Shown: positions 46,158 through 60,000, counted from the stretch's first letter. The stretch is 64,000 nt of DNA from Deinandra increscens subsp. villosa (GCA_039602395.1 JBCNJP010000027.1:35163841-35227840); one strand, 5' to 3'. The notes: generated by a model not told the origin, from the sequence alone. Numbers and translations: made by a program.

Positions 46158-47935
46158 TGCTTTAGCCATAGATTTGGACGAATCCCCATACTTTTCAAGT
46201 CTTCTCTTGCTTTGAGTGTGTCTTTTGATTTTTCGTTCATCAGCAAAGTACCAAGCAAACTCTCACACACATTCTTCTCCACATGCATAACATCAAGATT
46301 GTGTTTCAGTGGGAGGGAAGACCAATAATCAAGCTCCAAGAAGATGCTGCGTTTGGTCCAATTCAACTCTGGTTGAAGAAGAGCATGCTTTCTTTTCGGA
46401 CCTACATTGCTAAGATGTTTCCCCGGAACACAAACAGGGACACTATCTATTTGTTTTAATATTTCTGTTTCACTGAGTCGTTTGGGAGCATCCCCCCTTT
46501 CCGTTTTGCCATTAAACAATAAACTGTCCCTCCATGCATGTTTAGTACTCAGGAATCGTCTATGGCCAACATAAGCTCTCTTACTGGCTACAGCCATCGA
46601 GGGTGTGTCTTTGTTACATGTAGGGCATGCATAATAACCTTGACCACTCCAACCAGACATATAGCTACGAGCGGGATACTCGTTAATGGTCCATAACAGT
46701 ACAGCACGCATCCTGAATACGGAGTTGGTTGAAGCATCTCTCATTTGAACTCCGTCGGCGCACAACATTTTCAACTCATCCACCAAAGGCCTTAGATAAA
46801 CATCAATGTCCTTTCCAGGCGATTTTGGCCCGGGAATTAGCAAAGTCAACATGAAAGAAGACTCCTTCATGCATAACCATGGTGGAGTGTTGTATGTTGT
46901 CAGAATTACCGGCCACATACTATAAGACAAAGACATATTACCAAACGGGTTAAAGCCATCGGCAGCCAAACCTAATCGAACGTTCCTCGGTTCTCTAGCA
47001 AAATCTGGATATCTCTTATCAAACATTTTCCATGCCTCCCCATCAACCGGATGACGCATAATACCATCTGTTGAGCATCCAGTTTTATGCCAAGTCATAT
47101 CTTTCGCCGTGTACCTGGAACTATACCTTCTTCGAAGCCGTGGAGTTAAAGGAAAATAACGCAACACTTTTTTTGGTACTTTCTTCCCCTTTGTGTTTTT
47201 GTCAACCCATCTACTCTCCTTACAAACCGGGCAATTTTGCATTAATGAGTTCTCCTTCCAAAATAAAGCACAGTCATTAATGCAAGCATCGATAGATTCA
47301 TAGCCTAACCCAATCTTTCTCAGCTTCTTCTTAGCTTCATAGTATGACGTTAGAATATGATTTCCTTTCGGAAATGCAACTGTTAAAAGTTGTAAAAGTT
47401 GGTCAAACGAACTATTGGTCCATTTGTTCATTACTTTAATATGCATCAATTTTGCTAGGAAGTTTAGGGAAGACATCCATGTACAATCAGGGTATAACTC
47501 GGTATTCAACTCTTTAAACAAATCATCAAATTCCGGGTCTAAACCAGTTCCATCTTCATCTACATTTTCTTCATGTGTATTAAACGCGTTGATAACATCA
47601 TGAATTGCATCATACATCTCAGGGGGGTTTGTTGCTGCAGACCCTGAAGTATACATATCTGGATCGAAGATCGCTGCCATAGCCTCAGCTTCAGGATGTT
47701 CCTCACCGTGATAAAGCCATATCTTATATGATTGTGTAAACCCATTGTCAATTACGTGCGCCCAAATGGTTTTCGTGTTCTGTCTTTTTCCATTATGACA
47801 CGATTTACATGGGCAATAGGGTTCCCCGCGGCTGTTGACATGTTTCTTGGCAATCTCTAGAAACTGTTCAAGACCTTCGTGGAATTGCGTAGAATTCCGG
47901 TTTCGCAAGCTAATCCAACTCTTATCAATTGTCAT
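46158..47935 (-). pseudogene. CACTA TNP2-type transposase, N-terminal and catalytic region
   Basis: The first ATG in context is at 47935 (MTIDKSWISLR). An N-terminal Transpos_assoc-type domain has the zinc-finger-like CPCKSCHNGK. The Transposase_21 core shows RLGLAADGFNPFGNMS, LLIPGPKSPGKDIDVYLRPL, YACPTCNKDTPS, and HNLDVMHVEKNVCESLLGTL. About 590 codons are open without a break, so this exon is well preserved, but the gene is split at its end by the 45589-46157 insertion. Acts in the nucleus on CACTA ends when complete. Confidence 0.92.
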
Positions 47936-47959
47936 GACTGTTTTATTATTTATTAACAA

Positions 47960-48511
47960 TTAGCTAGAATATAACAAATTATATCATATCAAATTGCTTA
48001 CAAATTAATGGTAGCAACAACTAGCACCAAAGGTCATAGCGCATATAAGATGCATACAAGTAAAATAAACAATAACAACTAGCACCAAAGGTCATAGCGC
48101 ATATAAGATCCTAACCCACCTTTTGATTATTCTATCTCATATGTATACATTTTAACGTGTGGACACTTAAGAAAAAATCGGCAGCAATTCCTCTCAACTC
48201 CCCAAGTATGCGTATAAACAGCATACTCGAAGGAGTGAGAGAAAGAGCTACCGATTTTTTCTTAAATGTCAAAACGTTAAAATGTATACATATCCTAAAT
48301 GAGATAGAATAATCAAACGGCAGTCCCAAACGGGGACAATCCAAAGCTTATCTCTATTAGATAATCTTTGGACGTGTATAGTCTAAAGGGTTATCTTAAA
48401 TGGAATACGAACATACTAATACATTAGAACATATACATACACATACACAACATAACTACATGCATATAAACATATATACAAACATACACATACTTACTTA
48501 AACTAGGGTAA
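47960..48511. other. CACTA non-coding part with direct and inverted repeats
   Basis: Two direct copies of CAACTAGCACCAAAGGTCAT (from about 48018 and 48076). A foldback at 48123-48316 has arms of about 80-90 bases beginning TTGATTATTCTATCTCAT. The rest is simple sequence. Likely 5' untranslated or intron sequence of the transposase gene. Confidence 0.55.
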
Positions 48512-48516
48512 AAGGT

Positions 48517-49876
48517 TGTTGGGATTTGGCAGTGGTATTCGGGTCGCCCGGTGACATATTTTAAAATTACGTGACCGATAGATTAATAGTTTATAAAAGA
48601 GTTTACCGAATTAATTTATGATTAATTCTGTAACGCAGCGGAATAAGATTATATATATATAAATATATATATACATATATAACAAATTATATATATTAAA
48701 AACTATTTAATCAATTAACACAAATACCAGTACGCAACAGGATCCGATTACCGAACACGCAAACACAGAAATAAATAAATAAACAATCTAAACTAATAGT
48801 GAGTTTAGATATACCTTGGCGGTGTTGAACAAACGTTCGAGACACCGAGTTTCAACGAACGAGCGCTAGGTTGAAACGGAACGAACCACTTTCGGTCGCA
48901 AACGGTTGTCGCGTATCGCGATGATTCTCGTGGTCCGGTGTCGCGTACCCCTACGGGACGGCGTTTATGACACGTGGTCATTACGCATCGCGAGAGTACG
49001 TCTTGACAGACGTGGCGTCTCGCGAGACTACGAGATCAATCAGATTCAGATCTGATTGCAACCGGAGACGGCTCACGGCGAAAGGCGTCGGGCTCGCGTC
49101 GACAGTCGACGGTTCAGCGACAGCAGGCGAGCGGCGGTAGTGGTGGCGGGTGACGACGGCGGACGGTGGCAGCGGCGGCGTCGGCGGCGGCGAGTTCCAC
49201 GGTGGTGATCGGCGGGTTTTGCGGCGGTGATTGGCGGCGAACTGAGCGGCGGATCAAGGCGTACGAGGCGGCGATCTCTAGACCGTAAGGCGGTCTACGG
49301 GCGTTGACTGACGGAACACCCTAACTTGCAACCACCACCAAGTTATGGTGGTGCGAAGATGGCCACCGAGTTAAGCGGTGGCGGCGATCGGCGAAACGGC
49401 CGAAGCCGTTTTTTCTTTGCGTGGGGTTCTTCGAGAGGAGAACGAAACAGGAGAATTATTCTCCTTTTTTTTCTTGCGGCCATCGAACCAAAAATTAGGT
49501 CATTAGGGTTAATCCCTAATCATCTAATATTTATTAGATGTTCGGCCCGTCTCGATGGTAAAGCCCATTTTTCGTACGCGAGCCCACGAGCTAACGTTAG
49601 AAAATATTTCAATAACGAATAGCTCGACCGTGAATTTAAATAAAACTCTTTTATTTAAATATCTTTCACCCATTATTATTAAGCCGGTAATAATAATATT
49701 ATTGATTATTAATTATTTATAACTATTATAAATAATATATATAATCAAACGTTTTCGTTTCTTTTACCGGTTAACTCTTAAGCGGGTTTAGAGTTCGTTG
49801 CACCCGGTGTAACTCTTACGGGTCGTAACCGGGTCGGGTTCAAGATTTGTCGGGTCAGGACACATAATATCCAACA
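48517..49876 (-). repeat. 3' LTR of the LARD-type element
   Basis: 1360 bp, on plus strand from TGTTGGGATTTGGC to ATAATATCCAACA. Same length and, as far as read, same sequence as 55094-56453. The shared 98-codon plus-strand frame (49326-49622) is antisense to the element and not supported as a gene. Confidence 0.95.
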
Positions 49877-52800
49877 GTCTCCCACTTGGACTGATCGCGA
49901 CAAGATCTAAGAAACAGACAGAGGTGCTCTAGCTACACATGACTGTCCCAACTAGTTATGACACTTCAAGTCAACAACCAAGGCATATCTGTTGTCAAGC
50001 AACTGATATTAGACTTGTGGTAATTTGAAGTCATTGTATCCCTTCCGTATATGACATCAATTGAACGATGGACATGGATTCAATTCATTCTCATCTAATG
50101 TTCAATCATTATGTTTCTCGATATAGATTCGAAGTGGTCCAAAACAAACACACAGTAGGTTTGGGTAAGGCCTTACACTTTGTACTTGGAATCAACGAGG
50201 GCGCCACGATGTCTAGCTGTTGCATGATTAGTGCAAGAGTACAGAATCCCATATTGACTACATACAGCTCCCACTGAACTTCAGATCCATTCCCAAAAGT
50301 AGCCGTTATGACTGGCAGTTACGCGACAGCGTTAACCTACAATCAAAGAACAGTCTTTGGTAAAGGGGAGGTCGCTCATGTATCTCAGGTCTAAGGATAC
50401 TAATGAGTATACCATTAATCAAATCCATCTTATGATTGAATCCATGAAGATGGTTTGATGCGAGTTACGTCCAACGTCATTCCCCAATGAGGTCTGTGAG
50501 TCTGGATTGTCAACCATTGAGTCCAGAGTCAGAATAGTCTTACCTCAGATTCGTTCCCACGAGTCTGAACGACTACGGACAGTTTAGAATAATACATCTA
50601 TTCCTCAGCATCATTATGAAATAATGCATGTGAGTTTGGATCGTCAATGTCTTGAGTCCAAAGTCATAAGTAGTCTTACTTCAGATTCGTGTCCACGATT
50701 CTGATCGACTGTGAGGAATAATATGCATTTATTCACGGATTTAAACGTATTAAAATCGAAAACAGTTATAGAATCTAGCTTTACATCTAATCCTTTAGAG
50801 GAAGCCGGATGATAATGTATAACTGTTAGAGTTCGTACATCCAAATACTAGTTCAAAACATACATGTAGTGTATATTGGTCGAACGTCATTAGTATGAGG
50901 TTAATGAGCTTTAAAATTCATTGTTTTACCGACCAGGTTTTGAAATGTGCTATAATTTTGGTTATCCAATATTTCATAGTTCCAGTATTTCTCTGAATAG
51001 TGGAATTTCCTCAAAGTGTGCTGGTTTTGTGATCATAGTGATCCTTGGTATTCACCATTGTTACTGTGTGATCACAATGTCTTGTTTGGTTAAAACTCTA
51101 ACCATGTCAAGAATCCTTCTGAACCTTTCAGACAAGCAGCAGTTTAATGTCACTTGAGTTGGCTAATTAATTTAGATTTAGTTGTGGAATCTGCCACAAT
51201 ATAAAATCTTTATTATGAGCAAGAGGTGTCTTGGTCAATCATGAAAACTTGTAGTAGTGTATTTCTACATGGTGAATGTTAATACCAATGCAACTTAGTG
51301 TATTGTGTTCAACAATTCACGATATCAATGTAACTTACGTACATTGATTTTTCCCTTTTGGTGTCCATAGTGTAACCCTGTACAGTGACAACCTCAGTGT
51401 AACTCTGTACAGTGATCTCTCCCTTTCGATGTCATTAATGTAGCTCTGTACAGTGACATCTTTGTTTAATCACATATTCAAGGTGTGATTATATTGCCCC
51501 ATAAGTTGCTTATAGCTGTGGATCTCTATCCATTAAGAAACTTCTTTTAAATTCTTTGTACCATAAAATCCACATTATGTATAATCACATAAGGATTTTA
51601 TTCTATCTTTCAGTATATCATCGTCATACGGGTGAGGATTGAAAGAGTGCTCCCACTAGCCTTTATGTAAACACATCAAATTATGGCATTAAGCCATTCT
51701 CAGATTCAAGATCTGATATTGCAATTTTGAATTTGCAAGTGTGTTTAAATATGTATTTCCTGTTTAATGCAACAAACTTTTGTTGGTCAGGAAATATGCG
51801 AACAATGGATTTGTGACTCTTGAACCACTTCAAGATCACCGTCCTTTACTTCTAGTTCCAGTTAAATAACTTGGGAACTTAACCTTCCATTTCAGAAGCT
51901 AGAACACAACTTTCTATCTTCTGTGTGGAATTAGAATTCCATATGGATGGTGGAAGTAGTATCCATTGTTATATGTAGTATCTAACGAGAATAAATTCTC
52001 ATTGTCAAAAGACATTTGATACTAGATCTCTCAAGCGAGTGGTGATGAAGAGAGTGATACTAAATAAGGGCGTGTATGGCAAATACTTCCTATATATCAT
52101 CTTTCAAGCGTTGACAAGCATCGTTTGATTCCTATCATGTGCTCAGGCCAAGGCTGAGCACGTAGGACCAGATTAGTGAAAAATCTTTCACATATCTTAA
52201 GATGATTTTAGGGTTCGTCAAGCTTAGGTATTCTTTATTACGATCAGACTTAGAATTGTGATCGTATTTGTAAAGCTGGTTCTTTGACTTCATTTTGAAA
52301 TGTTCTTATACAACTCAAGAATTTTCATTGATGCTTATAACCATAAGCATATTTACTATGACTACCGTCATAGTTATGAAGTAACTTTTATGATTCTTGT
52401 TATATGGTTCTTTTAGGTTTGCCAACACAAGAGTGTCTAAGCCTTAGAAAGAACATTTAACAGTTCACTCGAATGAGTGAAGGATTTGGTTGTGAGTTTG
52501 TGAAAGCACGACACGTATCAGGAAACTTAATCCCATGGTGGATCATAGGGTCCAGTTGGGGCGTATCCTTTTACGCATGTCTTGCTTACACGAATAAGTC
52601 ACAAACAAGAATCATTAGAACCAGGTATGTTTCATAAAGAAACATTAACTTATGTTATTAGTCTGATATAAAATCAGTGAAAAGCAAAGTATTAATCCCA
52701 GACGAGCTAGGTCAAAACAACCACTTGTTTTGAATACTACCAAGGAGTGAAAGACATGATTGAAAGCAAATGGCCTAAAAGGGTAATTCGAATCATGTGT

Positions 52801-55093
52801 CCCTCGATTTAAGCTTTTCTTATTTTCACGTTCCTACAAGGCATGCATGCATGCGTTGGGGAATACTCGTGAAAATCTAATAACATTAGTTTGAATACCA
52901 ACAGAGAAGTCTAACGTTCTCCATTTTCTTTGAGCTTAACGGGGTAGTGTATAGTACCCGATTTGTTGTTCATGGAGCACTGGTGCTTGTCATGATGATG
53001 CAGCAATGATCGTACAAATCTTTTGCCATGGGCGTTGATGCCAAATGATCACAGCATTTTATTGCCCTTAGAGTCGATACTCTTTTCTTGGTACGAGGCA
53101 TTTTAACACGGTAGCAATCACCTATGACACACGAAGTGTTAATTGAGCATAATGCTATCAACTGGTTGAACTTTTCACTAAAGCACACAGTATTACTGGT
53201 TCTATAGTAGTGAAAAGGTATAAGCCCAGATACTCGTGGGGTAACCAAGTTGAATCAGGTGATACTGGTACCCTTTCATCTTAATGACATGGTCCTATAG
53301 AGAAGAGCCTTGCATGGAGCTCTTCTCCATATAGAAACGAAAACATGCAGTTAAGCTTGTTTGTTATGTCATTGATACTCAAGTCTTGCATTTTGCTGAC
53401 TATCAGGAAATATGCGAGCCTGCATAATATTATCTACCTTAGAGGTGTTAGTATTATGTTATTTAATCCAGGCGCGTTGTATTCCTATAAGGAACACAAC
53501 TACGGCGATTGGGCTCTTCAAGACATAGAGTTTGTGAAAGAATGTCAGAACATCTTCTGAGTTTGTTTCAACAAGATGAAAGTTGGTGTTATTTGATTTG
53601 TCCTACTGGAGGACTGATTTAAAAGGGATAAGGGATTTGTTTTCATTAGCCGTTATGAAATGATAAGCAAAGCACAATACATTAGTATTTTTGATGTAAA
53701 GTATTTTCTTATTATAAATTGGTAAGATTTATTTTATAAGAAAATTGAGAATTCGATTAGACAAGTTTACTTGAGACCGCCAAATGAGCCTCAGGAGCAA
53801 ATTTGTGTAACCAAAATGACAGCGGGTGTCAATTGCGAAATCACAGTCACAACTCTCGATATGAGGCCGCTATATACATACTTGTATATTTTGCGATACG
53901 TTTAGCCTCATCCGTGCCCACTTTAGCAATACACATCCGTAGCGCGGTGTTGAAATACTCCAACACTACGAACATATACATCTAAAGCGATAGTAATCCT
54001 AAATGGTCGATGCGACGGACACGGTGTTGAAATACTCCAATGTCCTCACCTCAGAAGGTACCCTCGGCACCAAGTGCGGTGTTGAAATACTCCAACACTG
54101 ATGCTCCGGTAAATACGTTCCAAGTTCGACTTGAGATGGGATGGCACGAACTATCAGTTTTTTTAATTACCAGATAGGGATATTAAAATCAATTTTAATA
54201 TTGGTGATCGTTGGACGCAACCGATAAACCCTATCATCACTCGGGACATTCATTTTAAATAACCTATTATGTAAAAATACAACTAGGTTGTCGCGAGTTA
54301 TGTAACCAGTCAAAAGTTAATAAACGACTTATTAAGTTTGATTGAGTTTTATAAAGTTTGAAAATTTTCAAAGAAAAACTCATTAAGGTGGTTACATTAA
54401 AATTTAGGTCAAGTTGTAAAGGCTTTTAGAACTTGTAACCTATAGATTGTATTCTCAGTTTTAAAACCATTTTAAAAGGATTTCGGTGTTTTAGTTGGTG
54501 TGTAATACCACTATTAAAACAAGCAACCAAAACAAGCAAAACGAATATGTATTCGGCCATAAGGGTTTTGGTCTTGCTAGAGCCTTTTAGCGAGACCAAA
54601 TGGGTCACGGGACAAAAGTATAAAACAACCACAAGGCAGACATCTTCATGTAGCGTGCAGGTTCTGTAAGCTCCCACTGACCTCAAGACGCCTCTTGACA
54701 TCGATTGGATCTTCGGGTCTTCTTGATGACAACTTTTGCCAAAATAGAAGATTTCGTAAAAGGAAAAACCTAAATACAATTTTGAACCCAAAAATGTGGG
54801 CCAACCCAAAGTCTAAACTATTATAATAATGGGCCAAAACATGGGCCAAACCATAACAGTAAAATAATCACGCAACAGTCAAATAGCGGTCGGGCCGAAT
54901 ACATACAAAATACAATCAAAACAAATTGCAATTTTAATTGGTCAAAATAAAGTTGACCAAAATGCAATTTAATTATGCAATACAAATAAAATCTGATTCG
55001 CAACTTTCGGGCGTTTAACCCCAGTTTGCGAATCCACCGGTTTAAAATCGATCGGTTCCGATTTGCGCGTGGTAATCAAGGCTCTGATACCAC
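49877..55093 (-). other. Non-coding interior of the LARD-type element
   Basis: Contains an internal duplication: GAGTCTGGATTGTCAA...CAGATTCGTTCCCACGA (about 50490-50580) resembles 50630-50720. GTGTTGAAATACTCCAA occurs three times (53947-54110). Longest frames are about 70-130 codons and show no domain. Confidence 0.7.
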
Positions 55094-56453
55094 TGTTGGG
55101 ATTTGGCAGTGGTATTCGGGTCGCCCGGTGACATATTTTAAAATTACGTGACCGATAGATTAATAGTTTATAAAAGAGTTTACCGAATTAATTTATGATT
55201 AATTCTGTAACGCAGCGGAATAAGATTATATATATATAAATATATATATACATATATAACAAATTATATATATTAAAAACTATTTAATCAATTAACACAA
55301 ATACCAGTACGCAACAGGATCCGATTACCGAACACGCAAACACAGAAATAAATAAATAAACAATCTAAACTAATAGTGAGTTTAGATATACCTTGGCGGT
55401 GTTGAACAAACGTTCGAGACACCGAGTTTCAACGAACGAGCGCTAGGTTGAAACGGAACGAACCACTTTCGGTCGCAAACGGTTGTCGCGTATCGCGATG
55501 ATTCTCGTGGTCCGGTGTCGCGTACCCCTACGGGACGGCGTTTATGACACGTGGTCATTACGCATCGCGAGAGTACGTCTTGACAGACGTGGCGTCTCGC
55601 GAGACTACGAGATCAATCAGATTCAGATCTGATTGCAACCGGAGACGGCTCACGGCGAAAGGCGTCGGGCTCGCGTCGACAGTCGACGGTTCAGCGACAG
55701 CAGGCGAGCGGCGGTAGTGGTGGCGGGTGACGACGGCGGACGGTGGCAGCGGCGGCGTCGGCGGCGGCGAGTTCCACGGTGGTGATCGGCGGGTTTTGCG
55801 GCGGTGATTGGCGGCGAACTGAGCGGCGGATCAAGGCGTACGAGGCGGCGATCTCTAGACCGTAAGGCGGTCTACGGGCGTTGACTGACGGAACACCCTA
55901 ACTTGCAACCACCACCAAGTTATGGTGGTGCGAAGATGGCCACCGAGTTAAGCGGTGGCGGCGATCGGCGAAACGGCCGAAGCCGTTTTTTCTTTGCGTG
56001 GGGTTCTTCGAGAGGAGAACGAAACAGGAGAATTATTCTCCTTTTTTTTCTTGCGGCCATCGAACCAAAAATTAGGTCATTAGGGTTAATCCCTAATCAT
56101 CTAATATTTATTAGATGTTCGGCCCGTCTCGATGGTAAAGCCCATTTTTCGTACGCGAGCCCACGAGCTAACGTTAGAAAATATTTCAATAACGAATAGC
56201 TCGACCGTGAATTTAAATAAAACTCTTTTATTTAAATATCTTTCACCCATTATTATTAAGCCGGTAATAATAATATTATTGATTATTAATTATTTATAAC
56301 TATTATAAATAATATATATAATCAAACGTTTTCGTTTCTTTTACCGGTTAACTCTTAAGCGGGTTTAGAGTTCGTTGCACCCGGTGTAACTCTTACGGGT
56401 CGTAACCGGGTCGGGTTCAAGATTTGTCGGGTCAGGACACATAATATCCAACA
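55094..56453 (-). repeat. 5' LTR of the LARD-type element
   Basis: 1360 bp, copy of 48517-49876. Followed on the minus strand by the PBS. A GC-rich segment (about 55690-55880) and an AT-rich one (56210-56330) are the main composition features. Confidence 0.95.
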
Positions 56454-56458
56454 AAGGT

Positions 56459-57286
56459 TACCTCAACGGTGATAATAAGAAAGAAAGAATATTAAGGAAC
56501 GTGCAATCGAACCCAATGAGATCCTCAACACCGATGTCTTCAAGGATCTATAAAGATAAGTATATTATTAGTAAAAACTGCATTACAATTCAAGAAGAGT
56601 AAGTTGGAGGTGGTTGTTGTGAAGGAAGTAATTTCTAACAGAGGTAGATTATTACAAGCATAGTTCTAATTGAGAATATGGTTGAACCATTTCAACAAGC
56701 ACCTTGTGTGCATTAATGAATGAACCAAGTTAAAGAACTAATTATCATCAATCCGTCCAGCCCCAAGCTCACAATCAATAAACAAGAATCATGTTTTTAT
56801 GAAATTTGTAATCATACATCATTGAAAAATTGAAACTAAACTAAATTTTTTTTTAGACTTTACCTTAAATCTGCTCAAAGAAGTAATTAACAATCAATAT
56901 TCTAGCACCAATTACACCATGAAAATTTCAAACACCTAAGGAAACAAAAGCAGCGATCGACATTCCAAGAGAAAGAGTCTGTCTCGGGTTTATCGGTGCT
57001 CCCGACGGAACCGATATAACTAAGAACCGGTATACTGCCTGGTATACTCGGTCTTTGATTTGGGTGCAAATCGGGAATCGGGTCGGTGGATTGAAGAAAG
57101 TAAAAACAAAACAAACCTTCGATTTGGTGCCTAGCGGCGGGACGACGACGAGCGCAGGGGTAGGCGACCGACGACGGCGAGCTCGCGGGGTGGTGCGGCG
57201 CTGTGGAGGAAGAAAGAATTTGGGGTTTTGTGAGTTTTGGAGAAGCAAAATTGAATCTGCGTATTTTGTAGAAAAGAAACCCTACG
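56459..57286 (-). other. CACTA 5' region, non-coding
   Basis: Lies between the nested LTR element and the subterminal repeats. The 56928-57248 minus-strand frame is Arg/Pro-rich and shows no domain; it is likely leader or promoter sequence of the transposase gene. Confidence 0.5.
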
Positions 57287-57735
57287 GTGGCGACTTGTCG
57301 CCACCAACGATTACAAAAACGACGCCGTTTGCTTTATTACTGATGGGTGGCGATTTATCGCCACCATAGGCTACATAAAAACGACATCGTCTCTAATTTT
57401 CTCGAGAAACAAATAAATAAATAATTATTAAAAAACATGAAAGCTTTCGGTGGAGGCGACAAGTCGCCACCATAGAGTATTTCAGAAAAAAAGTTTTAAT
57501 ATTTTTAGTAAACAGATCAATATAAAAAACTATAAAATAAATAAATTAAGCCAATGGTGACGATATGTCGCCACCATCTTTTTTCACGAGGCGCCAATAT
57601 TTCCCGCTCAACGTATCGTGGCTACAAATCGCCACTATAGGTGAAAGTTTAATACTTTTCGCTCGAAACTTTTGGTGACGACTTGTCGCCACCTAAAACC
57701 TATCTTTGGTGACGACATTTGTCGCCACCTTAGCT
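57287..57735. repeat. Subterminal palindromes, 5' end of the CACTA element
   Basis: Seven palindromic units similar to GGTGGCGACTTGTCGCCACC, mirroring the seven at 41154-41650. The spacing is irregular. Confidence 0.85.
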
Positions 57736-59565
57736 CTCGCCACCAAAAACTCAATTTCTTGTAGTGAATTATGGTTTGTGACTTTGTGAAGACAAACATA
57801 ATGTTTTAGATCCCAACCAATCTGAGAGTTGAGAGTAAAGCTCATGGAAAAGAGGACATAAGGGAACCTAACCTAGTTAAGTAGATGTCTCAATATCAAA
57901 GTTCAATAGGGCAACCTACACATGTAATCTAGGGAGGTCACTTTGGAGGAGTACCGCAAACTATATAAATGGGAGTCATGTACTTCCTAATCTTTCCTAA
58001 CCAGTGATATTGATGTGAAGTTTAGCATAATAGGGTTAAAAATTTATTAAAATCAAGAAAACCAAATGCTTTTAATATATGATTTGTAAAAATCATCTAT
58101 GTAAGAGAGAAGTGTAAAAAATAGTTTTCACTAACTTTGAACACAAATATTTATATGTAAGTGCGATTAATAATTAATATTTATTGTGTTTAAGTTCTAT
58201 CATGTGAATAAAAATAAATTGTGTGTAAAATCAAGCTAATGTAGATGAGATATCAAACTCAAAGTGTGCGTACGTTTAAAATTTATATAGTTGTGATCAT
58301 AACTATTTCAGTCCAAGAAATTAAGGTTTTGTCTTTTTAAGTTATAAGGTGCAAACATGTGGTAGGAAAAAAATTTACTTAAAAAGAAACTATTGTACAA
58401 AGAATTAAATGACTCTTAACTAATTACTTCATTGCATCTTTGTCACCACGCTTTGGATTATTTGGAAGACAAGAAACGATAAGCACTTTAACAATCGGAT
58501 CAGCAGATCGGATGAAATTTCAGCGACATTAAATTTTGGTCCTTTTCTTGAATTAAGTCTCGGGGTCGTTTAGATTCGTTTGATTGGTCAAAATGGTGTA
58601 ATTTCTATTTTACTTTGTAATTTTTCTAATTCCTTGCTAGCGTTTTAATCTTATCCGCCGTTTAGGAAAAAAAAAATTATTGTTTCAAAAGATATTCAAT
58701 ACCATATTTAATATGACAATAATGAGTTGGAGGCTCTTTTCATTTTTTGACCGTAAAACTAAGGAGTGACCTTAGTAGAAACTAGAAAGTAGGCTAGAAC
58801 AAGCTTAAGCTTTAACATGGTAAGAGGCTCTGTATGCTCTCAAACATACAAATGGTGATCATCTTCTCTTGGTCCGGCTAATTCGAAGGACCGATCTCGT
58901 ATAAGTCGGTATAGATCGGGGAGGGCTTTAAACAAGTTTGTTTAATCCCATTTAATTAGATAGACGAGTTATGTTTATTTAATTGTATTAGATTAGTATT
59001 AGGACTCTAAGTAGTCTTCCTATATTTTTAAGTGTATGTTGAAAACGTAAATATTCACAACCATCTTATATAGCGGAACCTATTGCTTTTAAATAATATA
59101 AATTACATAGTACATTACTTACAATAAATAACAATATAATAACATCTATTTATAAATTTGTAAATATCTTTTTGTATACAACATTTGATGTTTTATTCGT
59201 CACATTACCATCTTTATCAACACTTAAATAGTTGAAGTCCGGATTTTCTATTCACTCTTGACAATACTACCTACAACTATGTATGGGTAAAAATGGGATG
59301 ATTGAAAAACAAACCAACTCTAGATATATATATATACTAGTTTTTGATACCCGTGCGACGCACGGGTGGTTTTAAAAAAAAAATAACATTTAAAATATTA
59401 TAATAAATGTAATTCAATTATTGGAATTAAAGGAAAATACAAAAATTCGATAATATGAAAAAGTCACAAACTTGAAATACTGACTTATAAACAACATTTG
59501 ATGTTTTATTTGTCACTTTTCATTCTTCATCCAATATGAGAAGTTTCGTTCCATCACTATTCTTA

Positions 59566-60000
59566 GTGCATGTTTGGCTAACCATTACAAACCAACTTAT
59601 TGACTTATTGGCTTTTCAAAAAGCCAATAAGTGAAAAAAAATATTTGGATAATGTAAAAGCACTTTTTTAAAACAACTTTTGGAGAAGGATGATTCTTTA
59701 TTAACCCAAAAGCCAAGAAATCTTGACTTTTAAAACTCCATTTGACTTTTGGATTAACATATTACTTTTATACCCTTAAATAAACCCTCAAATATATAAA
59801 GGATGTCCATTTTGTTTATTTTACCTAAATAAGCTAATCCAAATATTTTTTAGAAACAACTTATTGACTTATTGGTTTTTTCTACCACAAAAGCTAATCC
59901 AAACATTTATTTAAAAACTCCTTTTATAAAAGTTAAAAGTCAATAAGTCATTTTGTTAAAAAGTGCTTTTGCCCCCAAATAAGCACAACCAAACATACCC
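59566..60000. mobile_element. MITE, 435 bp, TSD TTA
   Basis: Begins GTGCATGTTTGGCTAACC and ends CACAACCAAACATACCC, an imperfect terminal inverted repeat, with TTA on both sides (59563-59565, 60001-60003). Internal AACTTATTGACTTATTGG is repeated in both directions. Tourist/Harbinger-like. Confidence 0.75.

Larger units (their letters stand above)
48517..56453 (-). mobile_element. Young LTR retroelement without coding genes (LARD-type), TSD AAGGT
   Basis: Complete element of 7937 bp in minus orientation with 5-bp duplication AAGGT (48512-48516, 56454-56458). PBS TGGTATCAGAGC (complement of 55081-55092), matching initiator Met tRNA, is one base inside the LTR at 55094. Polypurine tract AAGTGGGAGAC lies beside 49877. 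The 5217-bp interior has no gag, protease, integrase, RT or RNase H frame on either strand, only short ORFs. Such large non-coding elements are called LARDs and depend on proteins from another element. Which element supplies them is not visible. Confidence 0.9.
41133..57766 (-). mobile_element. CACTA (En/Spm) transposon, 16.6 kb with nested LTR element
   Basis: Ends CACTACAAGAAAT and TTTCTTGTAGTG with AAT on each side (41130-41132, 57767-57769). The left arm has the unfilled site ATT at 7343-7345. Without the nested LTR element it is about 8.7 kb. Genes are on the minus strand: TNP2-type transposase with DUF4218 and DUF4216 parts, then a second ORF of the Transposase_24/TNPA type. Both ends carry palindromic subterminal repeats. 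The gene content is damaged, so autonomous movement looks impossible. Confidence 0.95.

Noticed and set aside
49326..49622. 98-codon ORF repeated exactly at 55903-56199
   Set aside because: It lies in both LTRs, antisense to the element, and its identity follows from LTR identity.
56928..57369. Arg/Pro-rich ORFs on both strands
   Set aside because: No domain; they overlap the CACTA 5' region and subterminal repeats.
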